A DNA stretch of 39,373 nucleotides from Mycolicibacterium sp. J2 (lineage in GTDB: Bacteria > Actinomycetota > Actinomycetes > Mycobacteriales > Mycobacteriaceae). The stretch spans positions 1 through 39,373 of the forward strand of contig NZ_JAPFPY010000045.1 of the NCBI RefSeq assembly GCF_026240945.1, in the 5' to 3' direction. Below are positions 1 to 7,667 of the stretch, piece after piece (positions within the stretch are counted from its first letter, which is position 1; each line of letters opens with the position of its first letter). Position numbers and translations under genes: made by a program. Under the pieces are notes generated by a model, which was given only the letters and a program-made list of their open reading frames with translations, searched no databases and was not told where the DNA came from.

Positions 1-101
1 AGCGCCAGTCCCGCGGCACTGTTCCGTCGACGGACCCAGCCCTCCAACTCGGTGCGCTCATCCTCGGACAACACGATTTCGACGGCATGCGGCGACGGCA
101 T
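1..101 (-). CDS. IS630-family transposase, N-terminal fragment (continues past window start)
   Basis: Reading minus from the ATG at 101-99 gives 33 residues beginning MPSPHAVEIVLSEDER, then TELEGWVRRR and NSAAGLA. This is the familiar N-terminus of actinobacterial IS630 transposases, just before the helix-turn-helix that normally follows (family knowledge). The reading frame is open to the window edge. A longer start is unlikely, because another minus ATG at 107-105 lies in a different frame that stops after 16 codons. The catalytic DDE domain is not in this window. Confidence 0.65.
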   Translation of the reverse strand, partial: MPSPHAVEIVLSEDERTELEGWVRRRNSAAGLA

Positions 102-147
102 CACCCATGCTAACAAGAGAAGACAAATTAACGACTCAGGACACTAG
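1..147 (-). mobile_element. IS630-family insertion sequence, 5' end only (cut by window edge)
   Basis: The first 101 bases encode, on the minus strand, the start of an IS630-type transposase. The 42 bases outside it (102-143) are non-coding and AT-richer than the flank, as expected for an IS terminus. The element appears to stop at the CTAG at 144-147. IS630-family elements are known to insert at CTAG or TA and duplicate TA, so this tetranucleotide is a plausible junction. The rest of the element lies outside the window, so the second end and the target duplication cannot be checked. Confidence 0.6.
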
Positions 148-1349
148 TCTCCGGCCACCGGCGGTGAACTTGCCGGTGCCGGGATACCCGGCCGGGTCCG
201 CCGGGCAGCCAACCGGGCGTAGGCGATCAGCCGTTTGAACCGGCCCGGCCGTTTCGGCTCGTCGTCGTCCTCGGCGCCCACGTCCATCGGGACGCCTTTG
301 TACACCCACAGGTACACGCTGATGGTGGTGACGATGACGATCATCACCACCGGGCCGATGACGATGCCGAGGAATCCGAACATCGTGATCCCGGCGAACA
401 CCGACAGCAGCATCAGCGCCGAATCCAGTTTGGCTTCCTTGGGCACCAGGATCGGCCGCAGCACATTGTCGATATTGGTGACCACCAACAGGTGGAACGC
501 GACGACGAAGATGCCGCCGCCGATATTGCCGAACACCGCCATACCGATGCCGAACGGGATGGTGACGATGCCACTACCGAGCGGGATGACCGACAACGCC
601 GACAGCAGCAGGGCGAAGATGAAGAAGCCGTCGTGGAATCCGGCGATGTAGATGGAGATGGCGCCGGCCACGCCCTGCGCCAGGGCGATGACGAACTGGC
701 CCTGGACGGTGCCGCGGACCATGGCCGCCATCTTGGCCAGGTACAGGTCGGTCACCTCCCCGCCAAGGGGATTGAGCCGGCGGATCAGCAGCCGCAACTC
801 GTCGCCTTTGACCAATATCGAGATGAAGACGTAGAGGAAGATGACGGCCGCCGTCACACCGCCGAGCAAGCTGCCCGCCGCGCTCTGTAAGAACTCCAGG
901 CCCCACTGTCCGGCGCGCTGCGCGAACGTCGCCACCCATTTCTGCAGCTCTTCGGGGGTGACGTTGGTGCTCTGCAGGAAGGGCACCCGGTCCAGCAGCT
1001 GGTTGACCATCCGCAGGGCTCGGTCGCCGAGCGAGCTCAGGTCGGTCTTGCCCACCCAGTCGCTGACGCTGCGGATCATCACGCTGATCTGCGCGACACC
1101 GATGGCCACCGTGCCTGCGATCGGGACGATCACCATGACCAGCGCGGCCAGCAGTGTCAGCGTCGCGGACAGGCCGCTGCCGAGGCGTGTGTTCAACCGG
1201 GTGTAGAGCGGGTCGAACAGGTACGCCACCACCGCTGCCACCACGATCAGGATGAAGAAGCCCCGCAGAAAGTACGCCCCGAAGGCGATGGCGACCGCCG
1301 TCGCGATGGCCAGCGCCCGCTTCTGGGTGAGGGTGAACTCGGTATCCAC
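144..1349 (-). CDS. AI-2E family transporter (PerM-like membrane protein)
   Basis: This 401-residue integral membrane protein starts at GTG 1349-1347. It has a hydrophobic pair near residues 12-45, another segment at about 58-90, a long soluble stretch at about 90-150, then a cluster of membrane segments at about 155-350 including a GIVIGPVVMIVIV-like region. This layout and length fit the AI-2E/PerM family (UPF0118), whose members export small molecules or act in Na+/H+ exchange; the substrate here is unknown. The tail after residue 355 is charged and proline-rich and probably cytosolic. The stop codon TAG is the same CTAG that borders the IS630 fragment, so the natural C-terminus may have been altered by insertion. 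The gene lies 21 bp downstream of the SDR gene and may be read with it. Confidence 0.85.
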   Translation of the reverse strand: MDTEFTLTQKRALAIATAVAIAFGAYFLRGFFILIVVAAVVAYLFDPLYTRLNTRLGSGLSATLTLLAALVMVIVPIAGTVAIGVAQISVMIRSVSDWVGKTDLSSLGDRALRMVNQLLDRVPFLQSTNVTPEELQKWVATFAQRAGQWGLEFLQSAAGSLLGGVTAAVIFLYVFISILVKGDELRLLIRRLNPLGGEVTDLYLAKMAAMVRGTVQGQFVIALAQGVAGAISIYIAGFHDGFFIFALLLSALSVIPLGSGIVTIPFGIGMAVFGNIGGGIFVVAFHLLVVTNIDNVLRPILVPKEAKLDSALMLLSVFAGITMFGFLGIVIGPVVMIVIVTTISVYLWVYKGVPMDVGAEDDDEPKRPGRFKRLIAYARLAARRTRPGIPAPASSPPVAGD

Positions 1350-1370
1350 AGGCCTATCTCACCGGATCGG

Positions 1371-2156
1371 TCACTGCGCCGCGAGTTTCTGGATGTGCCC
1401 CAGCAGATCGGGATAGCGGCGGAGGTGGGCGCCGCCGTTGAGGTCGAGCACCTCACCGGTGAGCCAGGATGCCGTGGTGAGAAACAGGATGGCCTCCGCG
1501 ACGTCCTCGGGTGTGCCGGCGCGGCCCAGGGGGGTGTTCTCCACATATTCCTCGACCACACCCGGAACCAGGGCGGCGCCTTCGGTGAGCGGGGTGTGCA
1601 CGAAGCCGGGGGCGACGGCATTGACCCGGATCCCGCGTGCCGCGAACTCCAGTGCGGCCACCTGGGTCAGCATGGACAACCCGGCCTTGGCTGCGCAGTA
1701 GGCGCTCATGCCCGCCGCCGGCTGCCGTCCGTTCAGCGAGGAGACCGACACCAGCGAGCCACCCTCAGCGAGATGCCGCCCGGCGTGCTTGGCCACGATG
1801 AACGCCCCGTTGAGGCACACGTCGACAATGGCGCGAAAGTCCTCGGTCGGCATGTCCACGATGAGGCCGATGGTAGAGAAGCCGGCACAGTTCACCACCG
1901 CCGACAGGTCCGTGCAGTTCTCGAAAAGCGTTGCGATGGACTGTTCGTCGGTGACATCGGCGACGACGCCGGTGTGGGGTGCGCCGAGTTCGGCGGCGCG
2001 GGCTTGGGCGCCCTCGGCGTTGCGGTCGGCGATGACGACGCGGTAGCCGGCGGCGGCCAGCGCTCGGGCCGCTGCCCAGCCGATGCCGGACGCGCCGCCG
2101 ACGACGACGGCCGATCGTGTCGCGGTGGTCGTCGCGGTTGTCGTCGCGGTGGTCAC
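1371..2156 (-). CDS. SDR family oxidoreductase
   Basis: This is a classical short-chain dehydrogenase/reductase of 261 residues. Visible motifs are the nucleotide-binding GGASGIG at residues 20-26, NCAG at 89-92, the catalytic Ser in SVSS near 139, and the catalytic pair Tyr153/Lys157 in YCAAK. Such enzymes interconvert alcohols and ketones with NAD(P)H; the substrate cannot be read from sequence. I chose GTG 2156-2154 because it overlaps the upstream stop codon as GTGA, the usual sign of translational coupling. The frame stays open far upstream, but that extension is antisense-like arginine-rich sequence shadowing the next gene. The first 13 residues are a Thr/Ala repeat encoded by a 12-bp tandem repeat. 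The shared promoter carries a KstR-type operator, so a role in sterol or steroid breakdown is inferred. Confidence 0.88.
   Translation of the reverse strand: MTTATTTATTTATRSAVVVGGASGIGWAAARALAAAGYRVVIADRNAEGAQARAAELGAPHTGVVADVTDEQSIATLFENCTDLSAVVNCAGFSTIGLIVDMPTEDFRAIVDVCLNGAFIVAKHAGRHLAEGGSLVSVSSLNGRQPAAGMSAYCAAKAGLSMLTQVAALEFAARGIRVNAVAPGFVHTPLTEGAALVPGVVEEYVENTPLGRAGTPEDVAEAILFLTTASWLTGEVLDLNGGAHLRRYPDLLGHIQKLAAQ
2118..2153 (-). repeat. 12-bp tandem repeat, three copies, inside the SDR start
   Basis: Directly after the GTG start, the minus strand reads three imperfect copies of ACCACCGCGACG, each encoding Thr-Thr-Ala-Thr. Copy two has one change and copy three has one change at its last base. 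This gives the SDR a low-complexity N-terminus before the Rossmann fold. Copy number may vary between strains. Confidence 0.8.
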
Positions 2157-3223
2157 AGCCGGCTCCCGTCCGGGCGTGGGTCGCCCCATTTGGTTTTGAT
2201 CGCTTCCCACGGGTCGGCGTACCGGCGCCCGGTGCCGTAGTAGGCCGTGCGGCGTTGCAAGATCTGGCGGGCCAGCGGCGCGATCAGCCGTAGCAACGGA
2301 CGCTTGACGCCAGCGTTCTCGGCGGCCTCGATGAGAAGCTGGGGCCAGGAATGATGTTGGAAGCCAAGCACTTCCTGGGCCCGGGTGGTGTCCATCCAAT
2401 CGGTGGCGAACCAACCGTCGTCGTTGTGCGGGTCGCCCTTGAGTCCGGTGGGCAGTCCGCCGACCAGGCCGAGCGCGGCGGCCATGGCGGGTGCGACCTC
2501 GCCCTGCAGCAGTCGGTGGGTGGCGTCGTCGCCGCCGATCAACAGGGTTTCCCCGCGGGCGTCCGCGGTGGTGGCGGCGGCGAACGCGGCGGCGACATCG
2601 CGCACGTCGACGGTCTGCAGCCGGCCATCGGTGGGCAGCATGCCCTCGAAGTAGAAGTTGTCCATGTTCATGTACGAACCCGGGTTGGCCGTCAGGACCC
2701 CGCCGAGTCGCAGGATCACCCAGTCCAGCGCCGATGACCGCACCAGCGCCTCGGCCTTGACCTTGTGGTCGCCGTAGATGTCGGCCGGGTTGACGGGGGT
2801 GTCCGAGCGCAGCAGCCCGGTCTGCGTGTGCGGATTGCGCGACCCGTACACCGCGATGCTCGACGCCAGCACGAATCGCGGTGGTGCAGGCAGCTTTTCG
2901 GCCGCCGCCAGCAGGGTGCCGGTGGCGCCCACGTTGACCTTCTCTGCCAGGCCGCGGCGCTGGTAGATGAACGGCGGGATGACTGCGGCCAGGTGAATGA
3001 TGGCCGAGGGTGCCGTCTCGGCCACCAGCGCGCCGACGGCGGCCGGGTCGGTGAGATCGGCCCAGCGCACCGTCACCCCGGCCGGCAGCGCGGCCGCGGC
3101 CTTGCGGTTGGCGGGCGTATCGAGATCGGTGGCCACCACCCGGCGGCCGTCGGCGGCCAGCCGGCGCACGGTGGCCGACCCGACCAGCCCGAAGGCGCCG
3201 GTTACCAGCAGGGTCTCGGTCAT
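2153..3223 (-). CDS. NAD-dependent epimerase/dehydratase family oxidoreductase
   Basis: This 356-residue extended-SDR protein has the N-terminal nucleotide-binding motif TGAFGLVG (residues 8-15), Asp33 after the second beta strand (TDLD, suggesting NAD preference), Ser121-Ser122, and the catalytic Tyr150/Lys154 in IYGDHK. It resembles the 3beta-HSD/epimerase group, which acts on sugars or sterols. ATG 3223-3221 is preceded by GGAGGG three bases upstream. Its stop overlaps the SDR start by 4 bp, so the two enzymes are probably made together. A palindrome matching the KstR operator lies 20-33 bp upstream, so induction by cholesterol-type substrates is inferred. The exact substrate is unknown. 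Confidence 0.85.
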   Translation of the reverse strand: MTETLLVTGAFGLVGSATVRRLAADGRRVVATDLDTPANRKAAAALPAGVTVRWADLTDPAAVGALVAETAPSAIIHLAAVIPPFIYQRRGLAEKVNVGATGTLLAAAEKLPAPPRFVLASSIAVYGSRNPHTQTGLLRSDTPVNPADIYGDHKVKAEALVRSSALDWVILRLGGVLTANPGSYMNMDNFYFEGMLPTDGRLQTVDVRDVAAAFAAATTADARGETLLIGGDDATHRLLQGEVAPAMAAALGLVGGLPTGLKGDPHNDDGWFATDWMDTTRAQEVLGFQHHSWPQLLIEAAENAGVKRPLLRLIAPLARQILQRRTAYYGTGRRYADPWEAIKTKWGDPRPDGSRL

Positions 3224-3242
3224 GGGCCCTCCGTTGGTGGAT

Positions 3243-3256
3243 TAGAACGTGTTCCA
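3243..3256. promoter_or_regulatory. KstR-type operator upstream of the epimerase-SDR operon
   Basis: The 14-mer TAGAACGTGTTCCA fits the pattern TnnAACnnGTTnnA published for KstR, the TetR-family repressor of mycobacterial cholesterol catabolism. It lies between the start codon at 3223 and a possible minus-strand -10 (TAGGGT, bases 3262-3257), where a bound repressor would block transcription. Confidence 0.6.
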
Positions 3257-3390
3257 ACCCTAGCGAACGGGGGCGCAGCGCATTTGCCGATCGGACTCGG
3301 CGGATCGGAGGCGGTTTGGTCGACCGTCGCCGGGTGCCGTATTCTGGACCTCAAGTTTCCCCGGCACTGTAGACGCTGAGCGAGAAACCA

Positions 3391-3421
3391 GAGGCCGGGG
3401 TGCTACAGCACCGCCGGCCTC
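3391..3421 (-). terminator. Strong stem-loop downstream of the 3beta-HSD-like gene
   Basis: GAGGCCGG at 3391-3398 pairs perfectly with CCGGCCTC at 3414-3421, and inside it GGTGCT pairs with AGCACC around a 2-base loop, with one bulged G. In minus orientation the stem is followed by CTGGTTTCTCG, a weak T-containing tract. The stem is 40 bp after the stop of the gene at 3462. It is terminator-like, although the U-tract is poor, as is common in mycobacteria. Confidence 0.5.
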
Positions 3422-3461
3422 GTCCATCTTCCGGCCCCGGCGCAGCTCCGGATCACCCAGC

Positions 3462-4547
3462 TCACACGGACGCGGGCTGGCCGGTCTTGCTTGCCATCTG
3501 GTGGAACAGGTCGGTGTAGTAGGGCAGGCATTCGGCCATGGCCTGTTCGGTGGTGAACAGCGGCCGGTAGCCCAGATCGCGCTCGGCCTTGGCCACCGAG
3601 AAGTAGTTGTTCAGGTAAAGCCGTTCCACCGCAAGGGGTTCGATCAACGGCTCGGGAATGCCGAACTTGAAGTGCAGCCACTGCCAGACCATCATCGCCC
3701 TGTGCACCAGCCGGCCGGACACCCGGAAGGTGGGCAGCGGGCGGTCGCATGCGGCGAGCACCGGTCGGGCGAACTCGAACATGTTGAGGGGCTCGGCGTC
3801 GTTGATGAAGTACGCCTGACCGGGTGCGCTGCCGCCGGGCACCAGGTGCTGGGCGGCCAGGATGAAACCGTGAATCAGGTTGTGCACGTAGGAGTTGTCG
3901 AGCTTGATGTCCTTACTGCCGACCAGCACCTTGACGTGTCCGGCGAGCACATTCTCGAACACCTTGCGAAACATCGTCTGATCGCCGCGGCCCCAGATGC
4001 CGCTGGGGCGGATGGAGCAGGTCAGCATGCCCCGCTCGCCGTTCTCGCCCAGCACGAATTTCTCGGCAACCACCTTGGTTTCGGTGTAGAGGTCGTTGAA
4101 CCGGTTGGTGTACGGCAGGGTTTCGTCGCCGTTGGGGATATCCTGCCCGCCCATCACGACGCTGTTGGACGCGGTGTAGACGAAGCGTTGCACCCCCGCC
4201 GCCTGGCCGGCGTGCACCAGATTCTTGGTGCCCTCGACGTTCACCGAGAAGCTGCGCTTGCGGTACTCGTCGGTGACCGAGGCCCCGCCCATCAGATCGA
4301 TGATCGCCGCGGTGTGGAAAACGGTGTCGATCCCGGCGACGGCCTTGGCCACGTCGCCGGTGTCGGTGATGTCGCCGACGACGGCCTGCAACTTCGGATG
4401 GTCGGGCAGGGGAGAGGGGACCCGGTCGAAGGAGCGCACCTGGTGGCCGCGTTCGAGCAGTGTGGTGACCAGGTTGGCGCCGACGAATCCGGAGCCTCCG
4501 GTCACCAGGACGTGGCCAAGTGCGGTCGTCAGCGTTGCGTCACCCAT
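3462..4547 (-). CDS. 3beta-hydroxysteroid dehydrogenase-like NAD-dependent oxidoreductase (Rv1106c type)
   Basis: This 361-residue protein of the 3beta-HSD/extended-SDR family has the cofactor loop GGSGFVG (residues 17-23), Asp41 at the end of the second strand, and the catalytic Tyr154/Lys158 in YTETK. Its place directly before xseB-xseA is the same as, from memory, Rv1106c, reported as the cholesterol dehydrogenase that oxidises 3beta-hydroxy-5-ene sterols to 4-en-3-ones. The start ATG 4547-4545 lies 6 bases after a TATGCT -10 element (minus, bases 4559-4554), so the mRNA is probably leaderless. A perfect KstR-pattern palindrome sits just upstream of that -10. Steroid oxidation is therefore supported by family, position and regulation, but is not proven. 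Confidence 0.85.
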   Translation of the reverse strand: MGDATLTTALGHVLVTGGSGFVGANLVTTLLERGHQVRSFDRVPSPLPDHPKLQAVVGDITDTGDVAKAVAGIDTVFHTAAIIDLMGGASVTDEYRKRSFSVNVEGTKNLVHAGQAAGVQRFVYTASNSVVMGGQDIPNGDETLPYTNRFNDLYTETKVVAEKFVLGENGERGMLTCSIRPSGIWGRGDQTMFRKVFENVLAGHVKVLVGSKDIKLDNSYVHNLIHGFILAAQHLVPGGSAPGQAYFINDAEPLNMFEFARPVLAACDRPLPTFRVSGRLVHRAMMVWQWLHFKFGIPEPLIEPLAVERLYLNNYFSVAKAERDLGYRPLFTTEQAMAECLPYYTDLFHQMASKTGQPASV

Positions 4548-4561
4548 GCCGAGAGCATAAA

Positions 4562-4575
4562 TGAAACGTGTTCTA
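4562..4575. promoter_or_regulatory. KstR-type operator upstream of the 3beta-HSD-like gene
   Basis: TGAAACGTGTTCTA matches TnnAACnnGTTnnA at every fixed position. It lies just upstream of the minus-strand -10 TATGCT (bases 4559-4554). A repressor bound here would overlap the promoter spacer. Confidence 0.65.
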
Positions 4576-4619
4576 GTTTAAAAGGCCGTTGCTGAAATCG
4601 GCCCGCACCGGTGGCGGGA

Positions 4620-4832
4620 TCACTCGTCGTCGGGGTCGGCGGCACCCAGCGCGTCCTCGACTCGTTTACGCGCCCCGGCCAGGTGTTCCTCGCACCGTTT
4701 GGCCAGCTCCTCACCCCGTTCCCAGAGCTTGAGCGAGGCATCGAGGTCCAGGCCGCCCTGCTCAAGTGTGCGCACCACCTCGACCAGCTCGTCGCGTGCC
4801 TCTTCGTACCCCAACTGACTAATGGGCTTCAT
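4620..4832 (-). CDS. xseB: Exodeoxyribonuclease VII small subunit
   Basis: This 70-residue acidic, helical protein contains the signature of XseB: LGYEEARDELVEVVRTLEQGGLDLDASLKLWERGEELAKRCE, read in parts across residues 7-48. Several small subunits assemble on one XseA to form exonuclease VII, which degrades single-stranded DNA from both ends into oligonucleotides in repair. Its start overlaps the end of xseA by 14 bp, which gives the usual xseA-xseB coupling. The length is normal for the family. Confidence 0.95.
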   Translation of the reverse strand: MKPISQLGYEEARDELVEVVRTLEQGGLDLDASLKLWERGEELAKRCEEHLAGARKRVEDALGAADPDDE

Positions 4833-6054
4833 CTGATCCCTCGCTCGTGGTGATGACGGCGCCGTCGGCGACGCGGACCCGCAGCCGGGTGCCCGCCGGG
4901 GCGTCGGTCACGGACCGCAGGACGGCTGCCTCGGCGCCGTCCACAACCTGCACGACGGCGTAGCCGCGTGCCAGCGTCGCGGCCGGCCCCAGCGTGGACA
5001 GCCGGGCCGTCAGGTGTTCCAACCGGTCGTTCTCGGCGGCGATGAGCCGGCTGATGTCGCGGCGTGCCGCGGCGCGGGCCCGCTGCACGTCGTCGGCGCG
5101 GGCCTCCAGCGCCAGCAACGGCTTGGCCAGCACCGGCCGGGTCCGCAACTGGTCGATCAGGCGTTCCTCGCGATGCACCCAATGCCGCAGTGCGTGCGCG
5201 GCCCGCCGGCGCAGATCGTCCACCATGGCCTGTTCGGCGGCGGCATCGGGGACCAGGCGTTTGGCGGCGTCGGTCGGGGTGGCGGCGCGCAGGTCAGCCA
5301 CCAGGTCGCACAGCGGATTGTCCGGCTCGTGCCCGACCGCGCTGATCACCGGCGTGGTGCAGGCGGCGATGGCGCGGCACAGCGTCTCGTCGGAGAACGG
5401 CAGCAGGTCCTCGACGCTGCCGCCGCCGCGGGCCAGCACGATCACGTCGACCTCGGGGTCGGCGTCGAGTGCGCGGATCTCGTCGACGATCTGTGGCACC
5501 GCGTTGGGGCCCTGCACGACGGTGTTGCGGACCGCGAACCGGACTGCCGGCCAGCGGGCCGACGCCACCGCGATGACATCGTGCTCGGCAGCCGACGCCC
5601 GCCCGGTGATCAGCCCGATGGTGCTGGGTAGGAAAGGGATCGGGCGCTTGAGCCGCGGGTCGAACAATCCTTCGGCATCCAGCAACCGGCGTAGCCGTTC
5701 GATACGGGCCAGCAGCTCACCGACACCGACCGCGCGGATGTCGGTGACCCGCAGCGAGAAGGTGCCACGGCCGGTGTAGAAGACCGGCTTGCCGAACACG
5801 ATTACCTGGGTGCCCTCGGCCAGCTTCACCGGGGCGTTCACCACCAGGTCGCGGGCGCAGGTGATGGTCAGCGACATGTCGGCGGCCGGGTCGCGCAGCA
5901 CCATGAACACGGTGCCCGAGCCGGGCCGCATGGTCAGCTGGGCGATCTGGCCCTCCACCCACACGGTGCCCAGCCGGTCGATCCACTTGGCCACCCGGGT
6001 GGCCACCGCCCTGACCGGCCAGGGATTCTCCGGTGACTGGCCGGGATCGCTCAC
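4819..6054 (-). CDS. xseA: Exodeoxyribonuclease VII large subunit
   Basis: This 411-residue catalytic subunit of exonuclease VII has an N-terminal OB-fold (about residues 10-105, with WVEGQI and GTVFMVLRDP), then the nuclease domain with GLITGRASAAEHDVI, VIVLARGGGSVEDLLPF, and ISAVGHEPDNPLCDLVAD. These stretches are conserved in XseA. The C-terminal helical region (about 290-380) binds XseB. The GTG start at 6054-6052 overlaps the stop of the upstream gene as GTGA, which supports this start. It is the second gene of a transcript that runs into xseB. Confidence 0.95.
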   Translation of the reverse strand: MSDPGQSPENPWPVRAVATRVAKWIDRLGTVWVEGQIAQLTMRPGSGTVFMVLRDPAADMSLTITCARDLVVNAPVKLAEGTQVIVFGKPVFYTGRGTFSLRVTDIRAVGVGELLARIERLRRLLDAEGLFDPRLKRPIPFLPSTIGLITGRASAAEHDVIAVASARWPAVRFAVRNTVVQGPNAVPQIVDEIRALDADPEVDVIVLARGGGSVEDLLPFSDETLCRAIAACTTPVISAVGHEPDNPLCDLVADLRAATPTDAAKRLVPDAAAEQAMVDDLRRRAAHALRHWVHREERLIDQLRTRPVLAKPLLALEARADDVQRARAAARRDISRLIAAENDRLEHLTARLSTLGPAATLARGYAVVQVVDGAEAAVLRSVTDAPAGTRLRVRVADGAVITTSEGSDEAH

Positions 6055-6608
6055 TTCGCCGTCGCGCGGGTGATCCTGTTGGCGAGCAGGGTCTGGAACG
6101 GCGCGCGAGCCTTGGTGGCCTCCTCGTAGGCCAGCAGGGCCTCCAGCTCGTCCACCTTCAGGGACGTCATCCGGGCGCGCAGCTGAGCCAGCGTCAGCGC
6201 GTCGTAGCCGAGATCTGCGACCACCGCCGGGGCCGAGCCGTTGCTGTTCGGCGCCGGACTGTCGGCGACCGGGCGTTCGGGTTCACCTTCGCTGTAGAGC
6301 GCGAAGCGGCCTTCGTTGGTCCGGGTGACCGGGATGTCGACCGCGTCACCGTCGTCGGCGGGCAGGTCCTCGTCGAAGGTCGCCCACTCGGGCTGCTCGT
6401 CCTTCGGCGGGAACAGGTTCTCCAATGTCTCGTCGCCACGGATCACCAGGTCGGCCACGTCCTGCTGGACTTTCATCACCAGATGCGCGACCTGGCTGAC
6501 GACCGTCATCGGGTAGGCGAGGATGGTCTGCGGGAGCTTGCGGGTCTCGTCCAGAGCGGTCACCGCGACACCCACCAGCAGTCGGACTCCGTACGGTGCT
6601 GTCGACAT
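6051..6608 (-). CDS. Conserved mycobacterial protein (Rv1109c-like, lipid-droplet-associated type)
   Basis: This 185-residue protein starts MSTAPYGVRLLVGVAV at ATG 6608-6606. The N-terminal third (residues 5-60) is amphipathic and hydrophobic with no clear transmembrane helix, the middle is acidic and proline-rich, and the C-terminus (about 140-180, LAQLRARMTSLKVDELEALLAYEE) is helical and resembles a small helix-hairpin module. Position between xseA and ispH matches Rv1109c as I remember it. Homologues are, I believe, named lipid-droplet-associated protein, but I cannot verify this. The stop overlaps the xseA start by 4 bp, so the gene heads the xseA-xseB transcript. Confidence 0.75.
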   Translation of the reverse strand: MSTAPYGVRLLVGVAVTALDETRKLPQTILAYPMTVVSQVAHLVMKVQQDVADLVIRGDETLENLFPPKDEQPEWATFDEDLPADDGDAVDIPVTRTNEGRFALYSEGEPERPVADSPAPNSNGSAPAVVADLGYDALTLAQLRARMTSLKVDELEALLAYEEATKARAPFQTLLANRITRATAK

Positions 6609-6649
6609 GGCTGCCAGCCTACGGCTGGCCCGTTGCGGGGGCAGGTAAG

Positions 6650-6655
6650 TACCCT
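6650..6655 (+). promoter_or_regulatory. -10 element of ispH (leaderless promoter)
   Basis: TACCCT ends 7 bases before the ATG at 6663. The purine run GGAAGG in between is too close to the ATG to act as a ribosome site, so transcription probably begins at or next to the A of ATG. Confidence 0.45.
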
Positions 6656-6662
6656 GGAAGGC

Positions 6663-7664
6663 ATGCCACCAACCGTCAACATGGGTATTCCGGGCGCCTC
6701 CAGCTCGGTGAGTTCGGGGGTGGCCGGCAAACGTGTGCTGCTCGCCGAACCGCGCGGGTACTGCGCCGGTGTGGACCGCGCCGTCGAGACCGTCGAACGC
6801 GCACTGGAGAAGCACGGCGCCCCGATCTACGTCCGGCACGAGATCGTGCACAACCGCTATGTCGTCGACACGCTGGCCAAGGCCGGTGCGGTGTTCGTCG
6901 AGCAGACCGACGAGGTGCCCGAGGGCGCCATCGTGGTGTTCTCCGCGCACGGCGTCGCCCCGACCGTGCACGAGGAGGCCGCCGCCCGCAACCTGCGGAC
7001 CATCGACGCCACCTGCCCACTGGTCACCAAGGTGCACAACGAGGCCAAGCGGTTCGCCCGTGACGACTACGACATCCTGCTCGTCGGGCACGAGGGGCAC
7101 GAAGAGGTGGTCGGCACCGCCGGCGAGGCGCCCGACCATGTGCAGGTCGTCGACAATCCCGACGCCGTAGACAATGTGACCGTGCGGGACCCCAACAAGG
7201 TCATCTGGCTGTCCCAGACCACGCTGAGCGTTGACGAGACCATGGAGACCGTGCGCCGGCTGCGGGAGAAGTTCCCGACGCTGCAGGACCCGCCCAGCGA
7301 CGACATCTGCTATGCCACCCAGAACCGGCAGGTCGCCGTGAAGGCCATGGCGCCGGAATGCGAGCTGGTGATCGTGGTCGGCTCGAAGAATTCGTCGAAC
7401 TCGGTGCGCCTGGTCGAGGTGGCGCTGGGCGCCGGGTCGCAGCACGCCTACCTGGTGGACTATGCCGACGATATCGATCCGGCCTGGTTCTCCGGCGTGA
7501 CGACGATCGGGGTGACCTCGGGCGCCTCGGTGCCGGAGATCCTGGTGCGCGGCGTGCTGGAACGCCTGGCCGAGTACGGCTACGACACCGTGCAGCCGGT
7601 CACCACCGCCAACGAGACGCTGGTGTTCGCCCTGCCCCGTGAGATCCGTCCGCCGCGCGGGTAG
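6663..7664 (+). CDS. ispH: 4-hydroxy-3-methylbut-2-enyl diphosphate reductase
   Basis: IspH (LytB) reduces HMBPP to IPP and DMAPP, the last step of the MEP isoprenoid pathway, using a [4Fe-4S] cluster. The 333-residue protein has the three cluster cysteines Cys34 (PRGYC), Cys118 (DATCP) and Cys216 (DDICYATQNRQ), the substrate His residues in VHNR and SAHGV, and the VVGSKNSSNS motif. The first 22 residues are a variable extension typical of mycobacterial LytB2. I chose ATG 6663 because of the -10 element seven bases upstream. ATG 6681 is an alternative with no better signal. The gene is divergent from the Rv1109c-like gene with a 54-bp gap. Confidence 0.96.
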   Translation: MPPTVNMGIPGASSSVSSGVAGKRVLLAEPRGYCAGVDRAVETVERALEKHGAPIYVRHEIVHNRYVVDTLAKAGAVFVEQTDEVPEGAIVVFSAHGVAPTVHEEAAARNLRTIDATCPLVTKVHNEAKRFARDDYDILLVGHEGHEEVVGTAGEAPDHVQVVDNPDAVDNVTVRDPNKVIWLSQTTLSVDETMETVRRLREKFPTLQDPPSDDICYATQNRQVAVKAMAPECELVIVVGSKNSSNSVRLVEVALGAGSQHAYLVDYADDIDPAWFSGVTTIGVTSGASVPEILVRGVLERLAEYGYDTVQPVTTANETLVFALPREIRPPRG

Positions 7665-7667
7665 CGG

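Noticed and set aside
2157..3257. N-terminal extension of the SDR (a 628-residue open frame)
   Set aside because: The added 366 residues are Arg/Gly/Pro-rich antisense-type sequence in a second frame of the epimerase gene; the GTGA overlap gives a better start.
6033..6662. Long N-terminal extension of ispH
   Set aside because: The open frame upstream runs through the Rv1109c-like gene on the other strand and does not resemble IspH; the -10 box supports the start at 6663.
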